From Acholoe squamosa (Eukaryota; Annelida; Polychaeta; Phyllodocida; Polynoidae), in NCBI GenBank assembly GCA_949317995.1, contig OX439036.1, positions 85,783,920-85,847,919 of the forward strand: DNA of 64,000 bases, written 5' to 3'. A program made the translations under genes and the position numbers. Shown here piece by piece: positions 10,838-20,840 of this stretch (positions within the stretch are counted from its first letter, which is position 1; every line of letters begins with the position of its first letter). The notes under the pieces were generated by a model. The model searched no databases and had not been told where the DNA came from. It was given only the letters and a program-made list of their open reading frames with translations.

Positions 10838-12136
10838 ATGGCAGGACACACCGACAGTCTAGCCTTGTTTTACAAACCAGTTGTTGAAGAGGAACCAGTG
10901 GAGTGGATCGAATACAGACCCTCAGGACAGTTAAATTCAGAAGGAGCTGTAGAGTTTAATGTGCCAGGAAGTAGTTCCAAACAAATTGACCTCAAGAACA
11001 CAAAACTTAAAATCAAGGCCAAGATTGTTCAAAACGATGACACAAAGCTACCATCTACCAATGGAGGAAAAGGAAACCCCACCCCTGAGGCTTCCAAAGT
11101 AGGGCCGGTAAATTTGTTTTTGCAGTCCATGTGGCGTCAAATAGATGTCACTGTTAATCAGCAAATAATATCACCTCAGGTAGCCACAAGACAACCATAC
11201 AAGGCATATTTCGAGACACATCTTGGATTTGAACAAGATCCACGAGACCCCCAACTCGAGGGACAGTTGTATTATAAAGAGTCAGGGGATCCCAGTAGCG
11301 ACGACCCGATAGATGGCTCAAACGATGGACTGATAAAGAGAGCTGTATTCACTGAACAGAGTAAATCTGTAGATATGGAAGGCAATTTGTTTAATGACTT
11401 GGCCCAGCAAGATCGCTACCTGGTGGAGGGTGTTTCTCTCGGTGTCAAACTTTGGCCAAGTAGTAATGAATTTAGATTAATGAGTTCAAACTCGTCTGCC
11501 AACTATAAAGTAGTGGTAGAGGAGGCAGTACTCAAGGTGTGCATGGTCAATGTTTCCCGTGATGTCATAAATGCACAGGACAAAATCATGAAGAACGGGC
11601 CGGCATTGTACTACTACCGCCGGACTGATGTGAAAGCTTTTGCTATAGCCACAGGTCAGTATGGGACTACAGTGGAGGACATGTACCACGGAGATGTACC
11701 AGATCGTCTGATCGTAGGGATTCTGTCTTCGAAGAGTTACAATGGCAGCTATAAACATAATCCATTTGATTTTCGCGACTTTAAATGTTCATTTATAGGG
11801 TTCTATGTCGATGGTAAATCTGTTCCGACAGCCCCTTTAACACCCAACTATACAAATGCAAACTACATGTCTGCCTACATGACTTTATTCAACAACTGTA
11901 GTACATTCGGCAATAACATTTCACGTACCGAATATCCAAAGGGTCATTGTCTCTATGTGTTTAATCTATGTGAGAACAAATGTTGGGGGAAGTATGGTGG
12001 GAAACTAAAGAGGGGGCATACACGTTTGGAAATTAAACTGAAAGAGGCATTGACTGAACCAGCTACTGTAATAGTTTACGCATCTTTTCCTGGACGCATG
12101 GAGATTGATGAACTTCGCCGTGTCAACATTTACTGA
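10838..12136 (+). CDS. Probable Polinton major capsid protein (hexon-like)
   Basis: This 432-residue protein belongs to the large conserved Polinton family often labelled 'F54H12.2-like' in invertebrate genomes, which I take to be the double-jelly-roll major capsid protein. Recognisable features are the N-terminal 'PVVEEEPVEWIEYRPSGQ', an early beta region 'FNVPGSSSKQIDLKNTKLKI', the segment 'VNLFLQSMWRQIDVTVNQQ' and a C-terminal 'ATVIVYASFPGRMEID'. The gene begins three bases after the previous stop and is the last of the rightward block. AATAAA signals follow at about 12158 and 12205. Length is at the short end for this family. Confidence 0.78.
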   Translation: MAGHTDSLALFYKPVVEEEPVEWIEYRPSGQLNSEGAVEFNVPGSSSKQIDLKNTKLKIKAKIVQNDDTKLPSTNGGKGNPTPEASKVGPVNLFLQSMWRQIDVTVNQQIISPQVATRQPYKAYFETHLGFEQDPRDPQLEGQLYYKESGDPSSDDPIDGSNDGLIKRAVFTEQSKSVDMEGNLFNDLAQQDRYLVEGVSLGVKLWPSSNEFRLMSSNSSANYKVVVEEAVLKVCMVNVSRDVINAQDKIMKNGPALYYYRRTDVKAFAIATGQYGTTVEDMYHGDVPDRLIVGILSSKSYNGSYKHNPFDFRDFKCSFIGFYVDGKSVPTAPLTPNYTNANYMSAYMTLFNNCSTFGNNISRTEYPKGHCLYVFNLCENKCWGKYGGKLKRGHTRLEIKLKEALTEPATVIVYASFPGRMEIDELRRVNIY

Positions 12137-12362
12137 ATGCTGTATTTGTTTTGTGAAATAAAACTTGTGAATCTACAATCATTTTGTTATTGTTATTTGT
12201 TCATGAATAAAAATCTGACATACACTTTTTCATCTTAAATGTCGCCGATCTCACTTTATTGACATCACATAAACAACAGATGACAGGCACACATGAGAAT
12301 TTACAGGATTGAAACATTTGTATGAGAACCTCCTCTACAGTATACAGTAGTGTGAGAGCAAA
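12137..12362. terminator. Convergent polyadenylation region between capsid and polymerase genes
   Basis: AATAAAACTTG near 12158 and AATAAAAATC near 12205 serve the rightward capsid gene. CTTTATTG near 12255, which is AATAAAG on the other strand, serves the leftward polymerase. The two transcription units end facing each other here. Confidence 0.65.
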
Positions 12363-15300
12363 TTAGTACCCATAAGGAAGAGTATCGAAATCATTTTGAA
12401 TAACACGTTTGGTGTAAACCATTTTGTATTTTTTTCGTTCCACTTTATTGTACAGTTTGTGTTGGGTTTTGTCTCTGGCAATTTTCTTGCTGACAGTATC
12501 TATGTGAGCGTTTGGGTTGATGCGATAGTTTGTAATGATTTGCTTGACTGTTTCAAAGTTGATTAGCTTTGAATTTTCGTAATTAAGAGAGAAACCCCTT
12601 ACTTTACAAGTTTCTTTACCTGAATTGGTACGATAGGCATAATTCTTTGGACCTCCTGAAACGAACTCTATGATGTGCTCTCCGTCTAATTCATCAGTTA
12701 ATTCTCCTAACAGATCTCCACAGGCCACTTCGGGTTGCCCTGGCTTGGTACTATAAATGATAGAGTCTGTATCATAGTACAGGACACGTCTATCTAGAGT
12801 ATCGAGCACATTGTAGAGCTTTAAGCGAGCCCAGCATGTTGTGAAAGTTGCCAAAAATATATTGGTGTTGTTATCTGGGGGTGTAAATTCCCATTTGTGC
12901 TTCCAGCTGACATGCATAACATCTTTAGCCAAGATGTTGAAATCTTGAATTTCTTTACTCACGTCAGTCACCAGATCGAAAAACTTTTCAGGCTCAGAAG
13001 CATTAACAAAAAGACTTTGGGTATAGTCTAACCGTTGAGCCCATTTACCCCAGAAACTATTCAAACTGAGTTTGCTTAGTAACCGTAACCCTGGGTTTTT
13101 TTTAATCTTGTCGTATTCGAGTGTGATACCTTCATTAGTTTTGTAGTTTGCTATGTATTTGCGCTTATCTTCTTCAGTTTTACACCAACTGGGCCACCCA
13201 CTAGCTTGCTGTTTTAGCTTAAGGAAGGCATTTATATAGCCTGAAAAGAGCCCCCCACTTTTTTGTTCCTTATTATACTGGCTAGTGGTGTCCCAATGGT
13301 ACACCTCATGTATTTTGATTATCTTGTAACCCTTTTCTACTGCTTTTTGAACTTCTGGAGTACACCATGTTCCTTCTAATGCCCTCTCATCATCAGTGCA
13401 AGTACAAGGGTCGGGGTTTTCTCTATCTGCACATGTCCTACAAAGGGGAAACTTTAGTTTCCCCTTTGACTGGTAGGGTAATACAGGATTATAGAGACCG
13501 CGACATGGAAGTATTCTGAGTTTTATGATACCAAAGTATTGACTGATATCTTTGAAATTTTTGAGTATGACTTTTGGATGGCCCACTGGGTACTTTCCAT
13601 ATTTATTCACGTACGGATACAAGGAAGTAAAGTCCACATAATGGATTTTTTCACCTTCTGTTGCTTTGTGGTACAGTCTTGTCGCATTGACTCTCCCCCC
13701 AAAAAAGCTAGCTTTTGGCTTGAGCCTCTCTTTGATCTCCAAGGTTTCAAGGAAATCTTTGATGCCATTCCTGTTCTTTTTGATGTCTTCTCTAAACTTA
13801 CATTCCCAAACGGCTTTGTAATTGTAGCCGAGTCTTCTAATGTCTCCCTCTCTCTTTAAAGTGTGAGAATAGAGTTCTGACATTGTCTGCTTTGTATATG
13901 GATGCAGAACAGGTTTGACATAACCTTCTTTGGGTTCAGGTGAGTTGTAACAGTCTTGACAACCATGATGTATACACCCCAGCATTTCATATACAGTATT
14001 TGTTTCGGCACAATGCCCGTCTACACTATACTTTCCAATTTTGAACTCCCCTGTATCATGATTTAAGGCATGTCTTATGTGATGCCCAGTGGACTGCATT
14101 TCCCACTCCAACCATTCTATGCCAATTTTGGAATACTGACAAGCTGAAGCGTAACCTGATGTTGGAACTTTGGCCACTGGTGAAGAAATGAACCAAGATT
14201 TTTTTACCTCCCATGATCTTTCCCTTAACTGAGTTTTGCTTACTAACTCACCATCTAGATCAAACAACATGTCCCCATCAACACACGTGGCCCCAACAAG
14301 TCTTTCTTGGCCGGAATCATGTCTGATGAGTGCTGTATATTCTTCTGTTAGAAACTTGGTTTTGAAGATTTGCATGCACATACCCGCAATGGTAGTGCAC
14401 TTAAAGGGGTCTACTCCATTTAACTTTATTTTCTTTTTCTTTTCTCCCCCCTCTTCACTATCTCCTTCCTCTTCTTCATTGTTTGCAGTTTCTTCTTCTA
14501 TCTCATGAACTTCCTCATCAGGTTTCTTAGTTACCTCTAGAACTAGCCTTCTAAAAGACAAACAGGCCTCCCTAAGAATGTCAACGTCTGAAATGCAGTA
14601 TTCGCGAATTTCTTTTCTAAAGTCAAACACGGCTCCAGCAGCGACCTGCTCTTGGTGCCATTTCAAGAATTCAGTTCTTCCCTTAGAAGACATTGAATCT
14701 ACCCCATAGTACTTTGGATCAGGCATTGGTCCCACATAATGTTGATTCTCTGGTGTATTGAAGTAGTGAGGGAAGGCCCCCTTTTTCAATTGAGTCAGAC
14801 CAAAGGCAGCAGGCAAGGCAGCCAGAGGCATTGGTAAAAAATTGAGAGAGTCTAGGACTTTCATGTTTAAACCATTGCCAACACTCATGGACATGACTTT
14901 TGCCCCATTGTAAATGATGTTTTGTGGTGTCATGCCATTGTTGATCAAGTAGGACATTAGAGGATAGGAGTCGAACGATTTTAGGTTGTGTGCAAATGCT
15001 ATCGTGTTCTTGTGATTACTGTGAAATAACCACTGACAAAACTTGTCGTTTGTGTTTTCACCCTCAAATAATACTTGACGTAATCCACACCCGTTACAGG
15101 GCTGACGCTGATACTCGCCTTTTTTGTCCCTCTTTCCACATGTTTTACAGCGTGTACCACATCCTGAACATTTTTCTGTGATGGGTAGCATGTGACATTG
15201 ATGACAGGAAGTCTGCGCGCACACGAAATTTGGACGATGGTCGTAAGCACCACAAGAATCTCCTTTACAGTTTCGACACCTGCGACATTTCATGCAGGGA

Positions 15301-16826
15301 TCTGTCATGTTTGCACATGTTTGACACCTATTATCAGACGGTGCATATCCCTGTTCGCAGCTAAAACGTTCGCTCTGTGTCGTTTCATAATCAAAGTAAA
15401 TATGAGAAAACTTGTCTGAATTTGTATGAGTTTTCGATCTTTGAAAACAAAGATGATTGGGGTCGAGCTGATCCATTTTACAGGTATTACAGTACCATTC
15501 CCCACATTTATGCTGGGCCGGGTCACGTTTGCTACGTTCCATAACTTTAGAACATTGCTCACACCGCCACCACATCTCACATTCTGACTTTTTGACATTA
15601 TTCTTTCTTTTAATTTTGATCAAATGTCTTTTGAAGCATTCCTCGTTCCGACAAGTTAGATGACAGTTTGGACAGTACTTTTCTACTCCTACGGTGCATC
15701 CGTTTGTCTTGCATATAATGCAATAATTTGCACATTTATGTTTGTGCCTGGAAGTGAATGCTTTTTTGCAAAATTCACAAAAGTATCCTACTGAAAGAAA
15801 ACCTGTGATGCTTCCGATCGTGTGAAAGTGTCCGATCTCATTGGGATTTTCAGACTCTACTAGATACAAATACAAATTTTTTCGATCGTTATTGGTTTTA
15901 CCCACCCTTATAAATCGGTTTTGATGTCTTGATCCTAAGATGGATATGTTGACATTAAATTTGTTTTCGAAAGCTGGGATATCCAACAAACTGCCTGGGC
16001 GGTTGGTTGGAACTCCAGCTAGTCTGGACATTTCAAGAGCCAGGTCCTTTTGGTGTGACCTAGTTTTGTCCCTCATTTTACTATAGTACCAATCGGGAAC
16101 CATGCCCAGTGTCAGTATGCGACGTTCTCTGTTCATCGGTAAATTGGCTGTGTTTTGAACTGCAGTATTATAACAGTCTGTAGATGCTTGATTTATTCGG
16201 GCCCAACCCATTGCCACTGCTCTTGCCAGACACAAAACATCATTGTTTACAATCTGAATGATGGATTTCTTTGTTTGAAGGTTGTTATCGGCCCCGAAAA
16301 GGACATGGGCGTAGGATTTGCTACCGCCTCTTGGAATGTAGATAATGCCAATGTCTATCCTAAATGATCTGTCTACTTTAAGGTTCTCGTTACTATTGAG
16401 GGTGGCTTCTATCTTTTCCATGATTCTCTCAGGGGTTAAATCTGATAGCTTTGACAAAGACACGATAATGGGGTGTTTACAAGTCTCGTGCCTAATGACT
16501 ACTCTACCTAAATCATCATCGGGTAATCCGTTTGTAACATTGTTCAGTAAATCTTTGAACATTTGATAAAATGCTTTGTAAAGATCTACAACAGCTTTTC
16601 CCTGCCACTTTTCGTTGAATGAAACCCCATACGTCGTATCTACTGCACCTGTTCTAAATGCTCTCACACTATGTAAACCGAGTACATAGGGGTTCTCACC
16701 TTGACCATTATCATCATCATCATCATCATCATCATCTTGTTGTCGTTGTTCTTCTTCTATGCCTGCCTGCAGATCGGGACTACTGGGTCCAAGAAGAAAG
16801 TCCACAAAGTCTTGTTGCAAACGATC
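12363..16826 (-). CDS. Protein-primed family B DNA polymerase, main exon
   Basis: This is the largest Polinton gene, about 1,487 codons in the main exon. It has a cysteine-rich zinc-finger region (about 15,000-15,800) of many CxxC pairs, followed by the proofreading exonuclease (ExoI FDYETT near 15,385; ExoII AHNLKSFDSYP near 14,985; ExoIII YCISDVDILREA near 14,590). The polymerase domain has motif A (DFTSLYPYVNKYGKYP near 13,610), motif B (KLSLNSFWGKW near 13,060) and motif C (YYDTDSIIY near 12,770). All catalytic aspartates are present. It would copy the linear element using a protein primer. Its 5' end at 16826 is preceded by a TTTTGTAG acceptor, so translation starts in upstream leader exons (17.0-18.8 kb). 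The frame is open. Confidence 0.96.
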   Translation of the reverse strand, partial: DRLQQDFVDFLLGPSSPDLQAGIEEEQRQQDDDDDDDDDNGQGENPYVLGLHSVRAFRTGAVDTTYGVSFNEKWQGKAVVDLYKAFYQMFKDLLNNVTNGLPDDDLGRVVIRHETCKHPIIVSLSKLSDLTPERIMEKIEATLNSNENLKVDRSFRIDIGIIYIPRGGSKSYAHVLFGADNNLQTKKSIIQIVNNDVLCLARAVAMGWARINQASTDCYNTAVQNTANLPMNRERRILTLGMVPDWYYSKMRDKTRSHQKDLALEMSRLAGVPTNRPGSLLDIPAFENKFNVNISILGSRHQNRFIRVGKTNNDRKNLYLYLVESENPNEIGHFHTIGSITGFLSVGYFCEFCKKAFTSRHKHKCANYCIICKTNGCTVGVEKYCPNCHLTCRNEECFKRHLIKIKRKNNVKKSECEMWWRCEQCSKVMERSKRDPAQHKCGEWYCNTCKMDQLDPNHLCFQRSKTHTNSDKFSHIYFDYETTQSERFSCEQGYAPSDNRCQTCANMTDPCMKCRRCRNCKGDSCGAYDHRPNFVCAQTSCHQCHMLPITEKCSGCGTRCKTCGKRDKKGEYQRQPCNGCGLRQVLFEGENTNDKFCQWLFHSNHKNTIAFAHNLKSFDSYPLMSYLINNGMTPQNIIYNGAKVMSMSVGNGLNMKVLDSLNFLPMPLAALPAAFGLTQLKKGAFPHYFNTPENQHYVGPMPDPKYYGVDSMSSKGRTEFLKWHQEQVAAGAVFDFRKEIREYCISDVDILREACLSFRRLVLEVTKKPDEEVHEIEEETANNEEEEGDSEEGGEKKKKIKLNGVDPFKCTTIAGMCMQIFKTKFLTEEYTALIRHDSGQERLVGATCVDGDMLFDLDGELVSKTQLRERSWEVKKSWFISSPVAKVPTSGYASACQYSKIGIEWLEWEMQSTGHHIRHALNHDTGEFKIGKYSVDGHCAETNTVYEMLGCIHHGCQDCYNSPEPKEGYVKPVLHPYTKQTMSELYSHTLKREGDIRRLGYNYKAVWECKFREDIKKNRNGIKDFLETLEIKERLKPKASFFGGRVNATRLYHKATEGEKIHYVDFTSLYPYVNKYGKYPVGHPKVILKNFKDISQYFGIIKLRILPCRGLYNPVLPYQSKGKLKFPLCRTCADRENPDPCTCTDDERALEGTWCTPEVQKAVEKGYKIIKIHEVYHWDTTSQYNKEQKSGGLFSGYINAFLKLKQQASGWPSWCKTEEDKRKYIANYKTNEGITLEYDKIKKNPGLRLLSKLSLNSFWGKWAQRLDYTQSLFVNASEPEKFFDLVTDVSKEIQDFNILAKDVMHVSWKHKWEFTPPDNNTNIFLATFTTCWARLKLYNVLDTLDRRVLYYDTDSIIYSTKPGQPEVACGDLLGELTDELDGEHIIEFVSGGPKNYAYRTNSGKETCKVRGFSLNYENSKLINFETVKQIITNYRINPNAHIDTVSKKIARDKTQHKLYNKVERKKYKMVYTKRVIQNDFDTLPYGY

Positions 16827-16933
16827 CTACAAAACAAATAACGATAATGAGTACTATGTGTACATTAGTCCTAAAGACAATGGGGTCACGTCATACTAGT
16901 CAAGTCACATAAGTGAAAGCCTACATTACTTAC

Positions 16934-18800
16934 TTGCACAGGGAGTATCTGTAATCCACTTGGGCCTGGGAGTGGGCTGGTGGGACGAAACTGCCCATTC
17001 TCCCTTGTTTTTTTTTGTCGCTTTGTAGGGGCCTCGTCTTCCCATTCCCCATCTCTTGTTAGCGCATTAACATATTCCTCGAGGTCCTCCTCCTCAAAGG
17101 ACTAAAAAAGGGAGAAAATAACAGTAATTAGAACAATTAATTTTTCCAAAACTAGAGAGTGTACATGGGGAAATACAATGATAATATACTCACTCTTTTT
17201 GAAGGCAACTGCAATCCACTAGGGCCAGGTTGGGGGGTGCTAGGACGTGTCTGTAAACCACTGGGACCGGGCTGAGACACATGGTTCTTTGTTTTTTTTC
17301 TAAGTGGCTCCTGTTCCCATGGTCCATCCTTTTCCAAAGCTTCCACATAGTCCTGGAAATCGTCCTCCTCAAATGCCTGGAAAAAATAAATAATTAATTT
17401 ACATTTGCTATTTTCTTGTCATAGGTATTGAATAATTCACTGAAAAACATCATGAATCATACTCACTCGTTTGAGTGTAGATTGTAATTTAGGTGAATTA
17501 GGCTGTGCAGGGGGAGTGTCAAGTAATGTACTGGATGCCTCCACAGTGTTGAGCAGTTCTTGCACATCTTCTGCACTCAGCTCGATTAGCTCTGCCTGAA
17601 AAATACAAGGACAAATAATAAACCCTGTGTCTACCTCAATACTTTTTTAGTTGTGTGTAATTTCTATTACTGCTATAAACATGCTTAACTATAATGTCAA
17701 TACTTACATTGTTTAGTTCATCTAAGATGTCTCTCCCATCACTCTTGTCAGCCATCTACAAATGATAAAAAATCAAAAGTAAAAACAGTGACAACTAGTA
17801 CCCCTAATAATTTGTACATTGCTCCTGCTAAAACCCCAAAATACACATGAGGGTGGGCACATGGATGTATGTGTAATCTACATACTATAGTCCCAGAGTT
17901 TATGGTACTTTGTTAATGTGTGGAGCATACCGTACATTCTACACACCAAAGTGGTTTTTCACCTGCGTGACTCAACATGTGTCGTCGTGAACTTTAAATG
18001 TCTGCCGACGGTGCTACGTGTACACTAGCACCTTGAGATCTTAGGAGCAGGTAGATACATTGGTTTCCCATCAAATCTGTTAATTACAGCCTTCTGTGAC
18101 CATTCGTTCCCCTTCAAAACACGACATCCTTAAAACCTACCACATGCCTCCCACACAGTAGTTTCTCATCCCGCGTGACTCAACATGTGTTGTCGTGAAC
18201 TTTAAATGCCTGCCGACGGTGCTACGTGTACACTAGCACCTTGAGATCTTAGGAGCAGGTAGATATATTGGTTTCCCATCAAATCTGTTAATTACAGCCT
18301 TCTGTGACCATTCGTTCCCCTTCAAAACACGACATCCTTAAAACCTACCACATGCCTCCCACACAGTAGTTTCTCACCCCGTGTGACTCAACATGTGTCG
18401 TCGTGAACTTTAAATGCCTGCCGACGGTGCTACGTGTATACTAGCACCTTGAGATCTTAGGAGCAGGTAGATACAGTAGTTCCCCATCATATCTGTTAAT
18501 TACAGCTTTCTTTGATTATTAGTTCCCCTTCAAAACACGACATCTTTAAAACCTACCACATGCCTTCCTCCACAGTGGTGAACAAATACATCCCTGTGAA
18601 ATATAGCTCTTCTTCCCTTAAAATACTGTCCCCTGATACAGTATACCCTCCCCCCCCTTTATAGATAAACCTATAATAACAATCCCATGGATGCTATGTA
18701 TCAGAGAAATGGTACTCACCTTAACATTGTTGGCACTGCTACTGAAGTCTGATAGAGATGATGTCCTGATGGCTTTTAATGATACATCTCCAATACCCAT
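16934..18800 (-). CDS. Leader exons of the polymerase gene
   Basis: Upstream of the polymerase exon are five short exon-like segments on the same strand: 16934-17101, 17194-17376, 17467-17595, 17708-17755 and 18720-18800. Each is a multiple of three (168, 183, 129, 48 and 81 nt), each is bounded by a good acceptor (pyrimidine-AG) and donor (GTAAGT or GTGAGT), and all junctions fall between codons. The first begins MGIGDVSLKAIRTSS. An alternative start is the ATG at the head of 17708-17755 (MADKSDGRDIL). The segments at 16934 and 17194 are related duplicates: both start FEE(E/D)D, contain (Y)V(N/E)AL..DG.WE and carry PGPSGLQ. Introns are reported in some Polintons, so this is taken as normal splicing; transcript data would settle it. 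Confidence 0.75.
17967..18575. repeat. Three tandem copies of a 208-bp unit
   Basis: GTGACTCAACATGTGT recurs at 17967, 18175 and 18383, a constant period of 208 bases. The copies differ by a small number of bases, with the third the most diverged. They lie inside the 964-base first intron of the polymerase gene and include CGACGGTGCTACGTGTA and CACCTTGAGATCTTAGGAGC, which look like a possible enhancer or replication block. No coding potential was seen. Confidence 0.92.
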
Positions 18801-19212
18801 GGTATTTAATACAGATCCCCCACCCCTGTGTCATCCCATATGGTACCCTAATTGTAAAATGACATATTGATTATCACCATTATGAATAACATCACTCAGC
18901 TTTTAGATGTAAATTAAAGTCAACCACAGATGTTTTACTTTCACCCTTTATTATGATATGTGTCAGTTACATCACTGTGTCAACTTGTGTTCTGTTTGGT
19001 ATAGTGTCCATGTGTTACTATGGTTCTGCATCAATGAATTAAATGTCAATTCACACACTCCTCTTCCTTCTCCATTACCCTTCCCCATACTCCAGGTGAC
19101 CAAGTGAGGTCACCGCTGACAGTGAGTAGACTGGGGGGATTACATAGACAACCCAGTAATGGGGGAGGCATCAGTCCGGTACACACGTGCACACAGAGTC
19201 ACTATAGTAATG
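18801..19212. other. Non-coding interval in the Polinton, polymerase promoter side
   Basis: This gap separates the polymerase leader from the leftward gene at 19213. A CTTTATT (AATAAAG on the minus strand) near 18945 is the likely poly(A) signal of the 19213-19635 gene, and the polymerase promoter should lie between them. No other feature was recognised. Confidence 0.45.
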
Positions 19213-19635
19213 TCATAGCATGTCCCACAGCTCCTTCATGGGTAGTTTCCTATACACGTCCGCCTCCTTCATGCTCTGTGAGAGGAGGGTATACTCCTCC
19301 AGGGTCACTTTTACAGCAGGGATGTGACCTGACTTCCTGATAAAGTAAACAAAGTTGTCTTCCAGCTTCTGAATAATGTAGTCATCCAGCTTGACAGATG
19401 CAAAGATAGGCTTGACAAATAAAGCCTTTATTTTAGAGTCCTTGGCCCTTAGCTGCCTCCAGTTTCTTCCTATGAAGTTAATGAATAGCTCACCATCCTC
19501 ATTTAAGTATTCTGGAGCAGAGAGACCTACCTCTCCTCCATCTCCTCTATGTATGACCCATAGTTTCATCCGATCAGATAGGGCAAATTCTACCCTAATT
19601 ACTCCTCTGAACACTTGGACGTTAGCAGTGGCCAT
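19213..19635 (-). CDS. Unrecognised Polinton gene, 140 residues
   Basis: The predicted protein starts MATANVQVFRGVIRVEFALS and mixes beta-type and helical stretches (LWVIHRGDGGEVGLS, KIKALFVKPIFASVKLDDYI, VKVTLEEYTLLSQSM). It has no membrane segment, signal peptide or cysteine cluster and no motif I recognise. It does not contain the His-Asp/Glu-Cys pattern of the adenovirus-type protease. It is oriented with the polymerase and has its own ATG and a downstream poly(A) signal, so it appears to be a real gene. Confidence 0.6.
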   Translation of the reverse strand: MATANVQVFRGVIRVEFALSDRMKLWVIHRGDGGEVGLSAPEYLNEDGELFINFIGRNWRQLRAKDSKIKALFVKPIFASVKLDDYIIQKLEDNFVYFIRKSGHIPAVKVTLEEYTLLSQSMKEADVYRKLPMKELWDML

Positions 19636-20100
19636 GATAGAGAGCTGACTAAAGACTGAATATAGGTGGTCAGTGTACAGCCAGGTTTATACCCTCCAGT
19701 GTCTATGCACTTGAGAAAGGTGTTAAAGCCTCTGAATGCCTACTCCTATGGGGTTAACACTCTACAGGGAAAAGCTGGAGGGTACTTTAATCCCACTGGT
19801 GTAACAATAGAAATAAAGGGTTTTCAAAAAATCCCTTTTTTTTTTTGTCCCAATATCAAAATCAATTATACAATGTAATATATGCAACAGCTACTTTACC
19901 CTCGTTTTTTTCTATCATTTATATAGAAAAAGAAAGTAACTATAAGGTTTATTTTAATTTCCAAGTTATTGCCACTTCAGGAGACTCTCTCCTTCCCCTA
20001 AGTATGTTATGTCATGAAATTGAGAGTCTGATTCGTTACTTTAGGCGGGAATCTTTACTTGTTCCCCAATACTAGGAGAAATACAGACCTCACTTCTACT
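19636..20100. other. Divergent promoter interval within the Polinton
   Basis: This lies between the leftward gene ending its 5' side at 19635 and the rightward gene starting at 20101, so it should hold both promoters. It is AT-rich with a TTTTTTTTT run near 19845. No coding potential was seen. Confidence 0.4.
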
Positions 20101-20622
20101 ATGGCTCTAGTTCAGCAAACACACATCAGTTTTGAGGAATGGTTAAAAGGATTCGTCTCCTTCATGGCTAAAAAAGAGTGGAACCATAAAACTGACTTTG
20201 CAGACATTCTTACATATAATGTATTGTCTGCATTGTCCCACAAAATACCAAAAAATAAGAAGCAGGAGCTAATGGAGATAGCAAGCACTAAAGACCTAAA
20301 TGACTGGGCAACTATGCGTGGTTTATTTGCACATGTTGACCAAAGGTTTCAAAATGATAGTACTGACAGGATAGCACTTATTGGTAAGATCATGAGAGAA
20401 ACAGCACAGGCATTGCTAAAGAGATATGATATGAGGAGCCCATACCTAAGCCTACAAAGGTTGTGTAAAAAAACAATCTTAAAACAAGGATTGTCGAGAT
20501 ACAATAATGTGTGGATCCCTCATATAGTAAGGGACTATCTTGAGTCAGGGGAGACTTTAGACAGGGTGAAACTTCCTCTACCCCTGTATGCATATTATGA
20601 GGGAATGGCAACCACTTCATGA
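20101..20622 (+). CDS. Unrecognised Polinton gene, 173 residues
   Basis: The protein starts MALVQQTHISFEEWLKGFVS and is predicted to be almost wholly helical and moderately basic, with segments LTYNVLSALSHKIPKNKKQE, IALIGKIMRETAQALLKRYD and LCKKTILKQGLSRYNN. No signal peptide or membrane segment was seen. The ATG at 20101 is preferred over a non-ATG upstream extension. I do not recognise the family. It lies 218 bases before the membrane protein gene on the same strand. Confidence 0.58.
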   Translation: MALVQQTHISFEEWLKGFVSFMAKKEWNHKTDFADILTYNVLSALSHKIPKNKKQELMEIASTKDLNDWATMRGLFAHVDQRFQNDSTDRIALIGKIMRETAQALLKRYDMRSPYLSLQRLCKKTILKQGLSRYNNVWIPHIVRDYLESGETLDRVKLPLPLYAYYEGMATTS

Positions 20623-20840
20623 GGCCCCTACACACTGGACATAGTATACACATAGAGGCATGGAGAAATACTGGAGGACTGGGAGGACCCGTGGGTGAGG
20701 TGTGGCAGCGGTGCCTGGATGGGTGACAAACAGGGAAGCAGGATGCCACCATACACTGAAGGGGGCAAGCTGTGGCCACCTGTCAGCACCCCTCACTATA
20801 CTGCGTGACACACACACTCACACACACATACACAAGCACC

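Noticed and set aside
14999-15598. Open frames overlapping the cysteine-rich part of the polymerase
   Set aside because: They are other-frame readings of the zinc-finger region and have no independent start or context.
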